From NCBI GenBank assembly GCA_028281005.1, contig JANQKS010000073.1, forward strand, positions 1-39,621: a stretch of 39,621 bases of DNA. Reading direction: 5' to 3'. Positions within the stretch are counted from its first letter, which is position 1. Each line of letters begins with the position of its first letter. Below, piece by piece: positions 7,912 through 14,478 of this stretch. Source of the DNA: Pseudomonadales bacterium. GTDB taxonomy: Bacteria > Pseudomonadota > Gammaproteobacteria > Pseudomonadales > Azotimanducaceae. The position numbers and the translations under genes are program-made. Below the pieces are notes generated by a model. It did not search any database. It was not told the origin of the DNA and was given only the letters and a program-made list of their open reading frames with translations.

Positions 7912-8877
7912 GTGCGGCTTGCAGATTATGTCGTCAGCTACAGTTTGCAGATCAACAACCGTTGCCTGCGCTATTTAGCCGAGTGCGATGCGCACGGCAC
8001 GGTGGCGGATGGCAATGACATTGTTGCCTCGGAAGCGCACACGGTTTACGCCGAGAATCTGCTGGCCCGCGACAGCCGCCGCTTGGTCAGCATGTGGTCG
8101 CTCATGCAACCGGGTTGGAAAGAAACAGATCCCGCCATTGGTCAACATGTGGAGGCGTTGCTGCAAGCGACCCGCGCATTAACCGAAGCGTCCAGTGCCA
8201 GAAGGCTGGCGCTTCGACTGGCCAACGTCGCCGCTGAAGACCATGAAGCCGAAGCGATTTTACGTGTAGCGCGTTGTTTGCCTGCGGATGTACCGCTGAC
8301 TTGGGATGTGTTGAATGAGCAGTTTACCGACGACAGCCATTTCTGGCGCAGCTCGGCTAGCTTCCGCTCACTGCAAGACATCGTGGTGCAGCAACGGGTG
8401 GTGCGCAGCTATCGCAAGGCGTTTCGACAAGCGGAATTGTTGCCCTCAGAGGATGTGCACAAGTGGCTATCAAACCACGGCGGCAACTTGCACCGCTGGG
8501 TGCAACTGGCAGCCCACCAATTGGAACTTCTGCGTCCTGGGCTGTCTGACAAAGGTAAGGCGCAACTTTGGTATCTGGACAAAATGGCCGACACTTTGCG
8601 CACACGGGCCGGTTTGCAAGAACTGCAACAGGCGACCTGGGAAGTGGATGTCAAGAAAGCTGCGGCCAAATTAGTCAGCCGCTACGTTGAACAACAAATC
8701 AACAAAATGGACAAACGCATTGTGCGTTTGGCAGACGGGTGTTTTAGCAGCAAACCCAAACGTATGGACGACCTCACCCATGCTGCGGTAGCAGCCCTAG
8801 GTCTTGGCACAGTGAGTTTAATGCCGGCAACAAACCCCAACCACAATGCGCGTGACACGGAAGACAATTATGGCTAA
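7912..8877 (+). CDS. Divergent CHAD-like alpha-helical protein
   Basis: A 321-residue, His- and Arg-rich, predicted all-helical protein without signal peptide or membrane segment. The central region around residues 160-245 (VVRSYRKAFRQAELL, HKWLSNHGGNLHRWVQLAAH, LELLRPGLS, LDKMADTLRTRAGLQEL) follows the spacing of the second half of CHAD domains (conserved histidine alpha-helical domain), which bind polyphosphate or phosphate-rich ligands. The match is weak and I did not identify it by database. The start is GTG, with GGGAG at 7900-7904 seven nucleotides upstream. Its stop overlaps the start of the selenoprotein gene by 8 bp, making it the first gene of the long plus-strand array. A cytoplasmic role is likely. 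Confidence 0.7.
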   Translation: MRLADYVVSYSLQINNRCLRYLAECDAHGTVADGNDIVASEAHTVYAENLLARDSRRLVSMWSLMQPGWKETDPAIGQHVEALLQATRALTEASSARRLALRLANVAAEDHEAEAILRVARCLPADVPLTWDVLNEQFTDDSHFWRSSASFRSLQDIVVQQRVVRSYRKAFRQAELLPSEDVHKWLSNHGGNLHRWVQLAAHQLELLRPGLSDKGKAQLWYLDKMADTLRTRAGLQELQQATWEVDVKKAAAKLVSRYVEQQINKMDKRIVRLADGCFSSKPKRMDDLTHAAVAALGLGTVSLMPATNPNHNARDTEDNYG

Positions 8878-9451
8878 CAGGCGACAAGCGGCCACACCTC
8901 TGGGCTTGCTGATGATCGTGTTGTTGCTGAGCCATAACGCTGTCGCCCAGGACTATGCCGGCGCATGGGGCCCTGCGTTGGGCAGCACGCTGCCGGCGCT
9001 AGAGGCACCGGACCAAGCGGGCAACCCTCGTTCCCTGGATGACCTTGCCGGTGAGCAGGGATTGTTGTTGTTTCTAGTCCGCTCGGCGGACTGGTGACCT
9101 TATTGCAAACACCAGTTGGTCCAACTGGAATCATGGCGTGAGAAATTTGCCGCAGCGGGTGTCAATGTGGCGGGTATGACATACGACAGCCTGGAGGTAC
9201 TCAGTGCATTTCATCTGGAGCAACAATTGAATTACCCATTGCTGCAAGATCAGGACGCCAAACATGTCAATGCCTTCGGCGTTCGCAATGAGGAATACGC
9301 TCCCGGGCATGGCGCTTACGGCATTCCTCACCCCGGCATTTTTTACGTGGGCCCGGACGGAAAAATACGCGCCAAGTATGCGGTACCTGGTTACAAACAA
9401 CGCCCGCCATTTGATCGGCTGTTTGCAGACGTGGAGAGGCTAACCCAGTAA
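8870..9451 (+). CDS. Exported thioredoxin-fold selenoprotein (Sec at UGA 9095-9097)
   Basis: Read through one in-frame TGA (9095-9097), this is a continuous 193-residue AhpC/TSA-thioredoxin-fold protein. Residues 1-30 form a signal peptide (core LGLLMIVLLLSHNAVA), so the protein acts in the periplasm. The fold starts at LGSTLPALEAPDQAG; the active site is SADW-U76-P-Y-C79-K, where related proteins carry CPYC or CPFC, so UGA falls exactly on the redox cysteine. After the TGA, homology continues without frameshift through HQLVQLESWREKF, VAGMTYDSLEVLSAFH, and HPGIFYVGPDGKIRAKY. A SECIS-like hairpin follows at 9112-9128. The start ATG has GGAAG six nucleotides upstream and overlaps the CHAD-like gene. 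The alternative, a nonsense mutation, is less likely because the codon is TGA at exactly the redox position. A role in thiol-disulfide or peroxide chemistry is inferred. Confidence 0.85.
9112..9128 (+). promoter_or_regulatory. Candidate bacterial SECIS hairpin
   Basis: CCAGTT (9112-9117) pairs perfectly with AACTGG (9123-9128) around a GGTCC loop. The loop G lies 20 nt after the UGA, within the spacing known for bacterial SECIS elements. The loop resembles the GGUCU of Escherichia coli fdhF, where the GU is contacted by SelB. The hairpin is within the coding sequence, as is usual in bacteria. Confidence 0.75.
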
Positions 9452-9505
9452 CAGTGCCGGTGTGGTTGCTGTTGTAGTAACCCGCCGTTCTAGATCCGCC
9501 GCACC

Positions 9506-10381
9506 ATGACCAGTCGCTGTATAAAAAAATCGAAAGTCTCTATTCTGGCTGTGCTGCTGGGCGTTAGTTTGTCCTCAGGCTGTAGCACTTTGATCAGCTC
9601 AGTCACGCAGAGCTTTGCCGAAGATTTGTCCGCCGCCATTTTAAATAACCCGGACTTGGCGATGGTGCGTGATGGCGCACCTTCTTATCTCATTCTGGTT
9701 GATAGTTTGGTGGCGCGCGCACCGGAAGATGCCTTTATGCTGCAGCAATCGGCTCGCTTGCATTCAGCTTATGCGGCGGCCTTTGTGGTGGATGAAGAAC
9801 GGGCCAAACTCCTGCATGCCAAAGCCAAGAGCCAGGCATTAGCATCGGCCTGCCACGGCATGAAAAACGCTTGTGGCTTGGACACCCGCCCCTACCAGGC
9901 GTTTGAACGCTGGGTGAACAAACAAGGGCGGCGTAGCGTGCCGCAAATGTATGATCTGGCGGTCAGCTGGGCCGGTTGGATCCAGGCCAACAGTGATGAC
10001 TTTAGCGCCATCGCGGACTTAGCGCGGGTCAAGGCGTTGATGTTACGCGTCTCCGAAGTGCAGCCGGGTTATGATGATGGCGGCGTATTTTTGTATTTAG
10101 GGGTCATGGAAACCTTGTTACCGCCCGGTATGGGCGGCAAGCCTGACATTGGCCGGCGTTATTTCGAGCAGGCCATCGAGCTTTCGCAAGGTGCTAATCT
10201 CATGGCCAAGGTGATGTATGCCGATCAATACGCGCGCTTGATGTTCGAGCGTGAGTTGCATGACAAATTGTTGCTGGAGGTACTCGACTCTCCAGTGGAA
10301 GTTGATGGGTTGACCCTGATGAATATGGTCGCCAAAGAACAAGCTCAAACTCTCTTGGATAGTGCAGATGATTATTTCTAA
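9506..10381 (+). CDS. TRAP-associated TPR lipoprotein TatT
   Basis: A 291-residue lipoprotein of the TatT component family, which forms trimers of TPR-like helical subunits that dock to a TRAP substrate-binding protein (known from Treponema pallidum Tp0956/Tp0957). The signal peptide ends in a lipobox, LSSG-Cys26. Family features include SFAEDLSAAILNNPDLAMVRDGAPSYL, split here as ILNNPDLAMVRDGAPSYL, and the later GKPDIGRRYFEQAIELSQG helix-turn-helix near residues 215-235. Its end overlaps the DctP-like gene by 20 bp (or 14 bp if that gene starts at 10368), so the pair is translationally coupled. It should be anchored to a membrane facing the periplasm. No strong ribosome-binding site precedes this start. 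Confidence 0.88.
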   Translation: MTSRCIKKSKVSILAVLLGVSLSSGCSTLISSVTQSFAEDLSAAILNNPDLAMVRDGAPSYLILVDSLVARAPEDAFMLQQSARLHSAYAAAFVVDEERAKLLHAKAKSQALASACHGMKNACGLDTRPYQAFERWVNKQGRRSVPQMYDLAVSWAGWIQANSDDFSAIADLARVKALMLRVSEVQPGYDDGGVFLYLGVMETLLPPGMGGKPDIGRRYFEQAIELSQGANLMAKVMYADQYARLMFERELHDKLLLEVLDSPVEVDGLTLMNMVAKEQAQTLLDSADDYF

Positions 10382-11399
10382 AGCAAAGATCAATCGCAGT
10401 TTTGTACGTTTTACCCTGCTCGCGGTAGTGCTTGGCTGCCTGCCTGTCAGCCACGCTGCCACGCTTAAAATTGCCACTTTGTCGCCGGAAGGTTCAAGCT
10501 GGATGAAGGTGCTGCGAAAGCACGGCAAAGCGGTAGAGCAACGTACGGATGGCGCGGTGAAGTTCAAATTCTACCCGGGCGGGGTCATGGGTGATGACAA
10601 AGCTGTGCTGCGTAAGATGCGGGTAGGGCAATTGCACGGCGCGGTGCTCACCTCCGGCGGCATGGTGCAGGCTTATCCGGACATCGCGTTGTACAACATG
10701 CCGATGTTGTTTCGCGGCAACGAAGAGATCGACTTTGTACGTCAAACGTTGGATGACAAGTTGATGGCGGGCCTGCGAGACAACAAATTTGTTGGCTTTG
10801 GTCTGGCTGAAGTGGGATTTGCTTACCCCATGACCCAGACCCCCACCGCCAGCGTCGATCAAATGCGCCAGCGCAAAGTGTGGACACCGGATAACGACAT
10901 TGGCTCCCTGCGCGCGTTTGAAGCGTTCAAGATTGCGCCCATCCCACTGCCGATATCCGATGTATTGGCTGGCTTACAAACCGGCTTGATCGACAGTGTC
11001 GCTTCACCGCCGATTGGTGCCGTGGCGCTGCAGTGGCATACGCAGGTTCAACATGCGCTGGAGTTGCCGCTGTTGTACATCTATGGTTTGTTGGCCATGG
11101 CGGAGCGTCCGTTTGAGCGGCTGCGCCCGGAGCATCAAGTGATTGTGGCTGAAGAATTTCAGCAAGCTGTGCGCGCCGCGGACGCGACGGCCCGGCGTGA
11201 TCACAATAGCGCCAAAGATGCGCTCGGCAAACAAGGCATACAGTGGCAAACACCGTCGGAGACGGAGTTGACTGAGTGGGTACGTCTGGCGGATGAGGCA
11301 CGCCGAAAACTGATTGAGAGCAACTATGTGTCCGCGGAGTTGTACCAGGAGACCGTCAATTTGCTGAATCAATATCGCGATCGCGGCAGCAGTGGGTAG
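10362..11399 (+). CDS. TRAP transporter substrate-binding protein, DctP/TatP family
   Basis: A 345-residue periplasmic binding protein of the DctP family with a signal peptide (core FTLLAVVLGCLPVSHAA). Mature features are LKIATLSPEGSSWMKVL, FKFYPGGVMGDDKAVLRKMR, LYNMPMLFRG and the ligand-region segment QRKVWTPDND. In most TRAP binding proteins this segment reads K-x-R-x-P, and the Arg binds a substrate carboxylate; here Trp replaces it. That suits the hydrophobic-ligand proposal for TatT-linked TRAP systems, but the ligand is inference. The start may be ATG 10362 or ATG 10368. It is followed with an 8-bp overlap by the small permease. Confidence 0.9.
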   Translation: MQMIISKAKINRSFVRFTLLAVVLGCLPVSHAATLKIATLSPEGSSWMKVLRKHGKAVEQRTDGAVKFKFYPGGVMGDDKAVLRKMRVGQLHGAVLTSGGMVQAYPDIALYNMPMLFRGNEEIDFVRQTLDDKLMAGLRDNKFVGFGLAEVGFAYPMTQTPTASVDQMRQRKVWTPDNDIGSLRAFEAFKIAPIPLPISDVLAGLQTGLIDSVASPPIGAVALQWHTQVQHALELPLLYIYGLLAMAERPFERLRPEHQVIVAEEFQQAVRAADATARRDHNSAKDALGKQGIQWQTPSETELTEWVRLADEARRKLIESNYVSAELYQETVNLLNQYRDRGSSG

Positions 11400-11868
11400 C
11401 AGTCTGCTGACCTTCCTCCGCCGTGTGGAGGAAGCGCTTCTTGCGCTGTTGCTGACAGCCATGATTGGCGTGGCCGCGACCCAAGTGGTGTTGCGGAATT
11501 TCTTCGAAGGGGGCATTTACTGGGGTGACAGCGCGGTCCGCGTCATGGTGCTGTGGGTGGCGCTGCTGGGTGCCATGGTAGCGTCCCGCAAAGATGAGCA
11601 CATCCGCATCGACATTGCCGGCCGTTTTCTCCCCGACACCCTGAAACCTTACGTCAGCCGTATGGTGAGTTTGTTCACCTGTTTTGTGTTGGCGTTGTTT
11701 TGCTGGTACAGCATTGATTTTGTGCGTTACGAGTATGAAGACGGCACCCTTGCCTTTGGTCAGGTGCCGGCGTGGATCTGTGAACTGATCATGCCCATCG
11801 GATCGGGGGTGATGGCGCTACGTTATGCCCTTCTCACGATATGGCCCGAGCGGGGTACTGCCGGTTGA
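11392..11868 (+). CDS. TRAP transporter small permease, DctQ family
   Basis: A 158-residue inner-membrane protein with four hydrophobic helices (about residues 13-35, 46-66, 85-108, 123-146). It has the family motifs VVLRNFFEGGIYWGDSAVRVM and ASRKDEHIRIDIAGRFLP. DctQ scaffolds the large permease in sodium-driven TRAP transporters. The GTG start at 11392 lies inside the dctP-like stop region (8-bp overlap), and the end overlaps the large-permease gene by 28 bp, so the order is P-Q-M with translational coupling. Confidence 0.9.
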   Translation: MGSSLLTFLRRVEEALLALLLTAMIGVAATQVVLRNFFEGGIYWGDSAVRVMVLWVALLGAMVASRKDEHIRIDIAGRFLPDTLKPYVSRMVSLFTCFVLALFCWYSIDFVRYEYEDGTLAFGQVPAWICELIMPIGSGVMALRYALLTIWPERGTAG

Positions 11869-13145
11869 TCTGGTTGGGGGTAGTGGGGTTGGTGTTGATG
11901 GCAGCCGCCGGCGCGCCATTGTTTGCTGTGCTTATGGGTGCCGCGATGCTGGGTTTTTACTCGGTGGACATCGACTTGGCCATCATTGCCATCGAGTTGT
12001 ATCGCATCGTGGATACGCCGCTGCTGGTGGCCCTGCCGTTGTTTACCTTTGCCGGCTATTTGCTGAGTGAAGCTAAAACCTCGACCCGCTTAGTCAATTT
12101 AATGCAAAGCATGTTTGGCTTCTTACCCAGCGGTTTAGCGGTGGTTGGTTTTGTCGTCTGTGCTGTGTTTACCGCGTTAACTGGAGCCTCCGGCGTAACC
12201 ATTGTTGCGTTAGGTGCATTGTTACTCCCAGCCCTGCGGCAAGCGGGCTTTTCGGAACACTACAGCCTCGGACTGGTGACCTCGTCAGGCAGCTTAGGTT
12301 TGCTGTTGGTGCCTTCGGTACCGCTGATCCTCTATGGCATCATTGCCCAGCAGTTGGATGTGGGTGAACCGTTTACCATCGTTGATTTGTTTGTTGCCGG
12401 GATTGTGCCGCTCACAGTGATGCTGGTGTTACTCACAGCGTGGACCCTGTGGATACACCGCGGCGGCAAGATCCCGCGCACCCCGTTCACCTGGCCCGCG
12501 GTGTGGCAAGCCCTAGTCGCCGCGCGCTGGGAATTGCCGTTGCCGTTTATCGTGTTGGGCGGCGTTTTTGGCGGTTTTTTTGCCGTATCGGAAGCGGCTG
12601 CTGTCACGGCCTTTTATGTGCTCATCGCTGAAGTCTTTTTATATCGCGAAATTGAGTTGAAGCGCGTCCCCAAAATCATGGTGGAGTCCATGGTGATGGT
12701 AGGTGGTATTTTGCTCATCTTGGGTATTGCCTTGGCCTTTACCAACTTTCTGGTGGATGCCGAAGTGCCACAACAACTGTTTGAGTTTATGCAGACCTAC
12801 ATTTCCAGCCCGCTGGGATTCCTGCTGCTGTTGAATGTATTGTTGTTGGCGCTTGGCGCAATCCTCGATATTTTTTCCGCCATTGTCATTCTGGTCCCCT
12901 TGTTGTTGCCGGTGGCGGCCAGCTATGGCATTCATCCCGTGCACCTTGGCATTATTTTCCTCGCCAATATGCAAATTGGTTATTTCACACCGCCGGTGGG
13001 TATGAACTTATTTATCGCCAGCTACCGCTTTGATAAATCGCTGCTAGATTTATACCGCGCCACTTGGCCCTTTATGCTGGTCTTGTTAGTGGCCTTGGCG
13101 CTGATCACGTATGTGCCAGCCTTGAGTTTATGGTTTATTACCTAG
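11841..13145 (+). CDS. TRAP transporter large permease, DctM family
   Basis: A 434-residue polytopic inner-membrane protein, the sodium-coupled translocation subunit of the TRAP system. The family is recognised from MLGFYSVDIDLAIIAIELYR, TPLLVALPLFTFAGYLLSEA, the GVTIVALGALLLPAL and SSGSLGLLLVPSVPLILYGI stretches, and the C-terminal NMQIGYFTPPVGMNLFIASY motif. About twelve hydrophobic segments are visible. The start overlaps dctQ by 28 bp; its last codons overlap the MlaC-like gene. Length and motifs are normal. Substrate specificity lies with the binding protein upstream. Confidence 0.93.
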   Translation: MARAGYCRLIWLGVVGLVLMAAAGAPLFAVLMGAAMLGFYSVDIDLAIIAIELYRIVDTPLLVALPLFTFAGYLLSEAKTSTRLVNLMQSMFGFLPSGLAVVGFVVCAVFTALTGASGVTIVALGALLLPALRQAGFSEHYSLGLVTSSGSLGLLLVPSVPLILYGIIAQQLDVGEPFTIVDLFVAGIVPLTVMLVLLTAWTLWIHRGGKIPRTPFTWPAVWQALVAARWELPLPFIVLGGVFGGFFAVSEAAAVTAFYVLIAEVFLYREIELKRVPKIMVESMVMVGGILLILGIALAFTNFLVDAEVPQQLFEFMQTYISSPLGFLLLLNVLLLALGAILDIFSAIVILVPLLLPVAASYGIHPVHLGIIFLANMQIGYFTPPVGMNLFIASYRFDKSLLDLYRATWPFMLVLLVALALITYVPALSLWFIT

Positions 13146-13759
13146 CCGTCACACTTGTCCAGCGCAGCCGCCGCCTTGTGCTGTTGTTGGTAGGCATGGC
13201 GGTGGTCATGGCGACAGTCAGCAGTCATGGCAACGAGACTGCAGGTGCCGAAACCGCCAAAGCCCAGGTGGCTGACTTTCACGCCACATTGCTGCAGGCG
13301 GTCACCCTGCCGCAACACAGTGCCCGAGAAGCAGTGCTGCAACCCAGCATTAACGCGGTGTTTGACCTGCGCAGGATTGCCGCGATCAGCCTCGGCCGCA
13401 CCTGGCGTGGACTGGGCGAGTCCCAACAGCAAACCTTTGTGGACCTGTTGACGACGCTTGTGGTTGCCACCTACGCCGACCGCTTCGACAGAGACAGCGG
13501 CCAGCAGTTTGTCACTGACCGCGTTGAGGCGGTGCAATCTGGTTTTGTCGTCTACACCCGCCTGCTGCGCGACGCTGCGGAAGATGTTTCTCTGAACTAC
13601 TTTTTGCGTAACGACCTTGTGTTTAACGTGGTAGCGGACGGGGTAAGCGATCTGTCACTGAGGCGTGCGGACTACAACAGCATGATCAAAAACCAAGGTT
13701 ATGAAGTGCTGCTGGAGCATATTCGCAAAAAAATTGAGCAAGCCCGGGCCGGCGAATGA
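13130..13759 (+). CDS. MlaC/Ttg2D-family periplasmic lipid carrier
   Basis: A 209-residue protein of the MlaC (Ttg2D, toluene tolerance Ttg2) family; MlaC shuttles phospholipids between outer-membrane MlaA and the inner membrane. A signal peptide (RSRRLVLLLVGMAVVMATV) is followed by the family core: INAVFDLRRIAAISLGRTW, QQTFVDLLTTLVVATYADRF, NYFLRNDLVFNVVADGVSDL and the terminal NQGYEVLLEHIRKKIE. The open frame extends back to 13064, but ATG 13130 leaves a proper signal peptide and only a 16-bp overlap with dctM. Its stop overlaps the MlaA-like start by 4 bp (ATGA). No mlaD/E/F genes are adjacent, so its inner-membrane partner may be the downstream RND protein (inference). Confidence 0.85.
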   Translation: MVYYLAVTLVQRSRRLVLLLVGMAVVMATVSSHGNETAGAETAKAQVADFHATLLQAVTLPQHSAREAVLQPSINAVFDLRRIAAISLGRTWRGLGESQQQTFVDLLTTLVVATYADRFDRDSGQQFVTDRVEAVQSGFVVYTRLLRDAAEDVSLNYFLRNDLVFNVVADGVSDLSLRRADYNSMIKNQGYEVLLEHIRKKIEQARAGE

Positions 13760-14478
13760 TGATGCGCGGGTGGTTGCTGGTCTGCTGCGTCGTGCTGAGC
13801 GCCTGCAGCACCCTCAAAGGTGATGAATTTGCGGTATATGATCCCTTTGAGACCGCCAACCGCACCAGCTTTAACGTTACCGACCGGGTTGACCGTCATG
13901 TGTTGTTGCCGGTCGCTCAAGGCTACGACCGGGTTACGCCCAATTGGCTGCGGCGGGGGGTGCTCAACGTGTTTGTTAATTTGCGCACCATTGGCAGCGC
14001 CGTTAATGGACTGCTGCAAGGTAAACCAGCCGCCGGCGCAACTGACTTGGCGCGCTTGATGATCAACTCCAGCATTGGCGTGTTGGGTTTTTTTGATGTT
14101 GCTTCCGGCTGGGGCTTGCGCTTTCAAGAGGAAGACTTCGGCCAAACTCTGGCGGTTTGGGGCGTAGAGCGCTCGCGCTATATCTATCTGCCATTTTTGG
14201 GGCCCACCACAATACGCGATTTGCCAGGCACACTGTTGCACAGCGCCATGCCGCGATTGATTTTAGGCAGTGATTACCATTGGGGAATCAGCGTCGTCGA
14301 TGTGGTGAGTGCCCGTGCAGATCTCATTACAGCCACACGCGTGCGCGACGCCAGTGCTATAGATCCTTATGCTTTTACGCGGGATGCCTACTATCAGCGC
14401 CGCAAATTCTTAATATTTGACGGCGACCCACCGGTGGAAGATTTTTTCGACGAATTTGAAGATGAGTTCGAAGAATAA
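13756..14478 (+). CDS. MlaA/VacJ-family outer-membrane lipoprotein
   Basis: A 240-residue lipoprotein of the MlaA (VacJ) family, which removes phospholipids from the outer leaflet of the outer membrane. A short signal peptide ends in the lipobox LSA-Cys17. Family motifs are YDPFETANRTSFNVTDRVDR, WLRRGVLNVFVNLRTIGSAVNGLLQGK, the ring-forming RLMINSSIGVLGFFDVASGWGL, EDFGQTLAVWGV and LPFLGPTTIRDLPG. Length is normal. The C-terminus is very acidic (VEDFFDEFEDEFEE). It overlaps mlaC-like upstream by 4 bp and the RND gene downstream by about 17 bp. Direct linkage to a TRAP system is not part of the classical mla operon. Confidence 0.92.
   Translation: MMMRGWLLVCCVVLSACSTLKGDEFAVYDPFETANRTSFNVTDRVDRHVLLPVAQGYDRVTPNWLRRGVLNVFVNLRTIGSAVNGLLQGKPAAGATDLARLMINSSIGVLGFFDVASGWGLRFQEEDFGQTLAVWGVERSRYIYLPFLGPTTIRDLPGTLLHSAMPRLILGSDYHWGISVVDVVSARADLITATRVRDASAIDPYAFTRDAYYQRRKFLIFDGDPPVEDFFDEFEDEFEE

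Noticed and set aside
8846-9097. Two separate short genes, 8846-9097 and 9116-9451, instead of one
   Set aside because: They are in the same frame, separated only by a TGA at the redox-active position and followed by a SECIS-like hairpin; one selenoprotein gene explains all of it.
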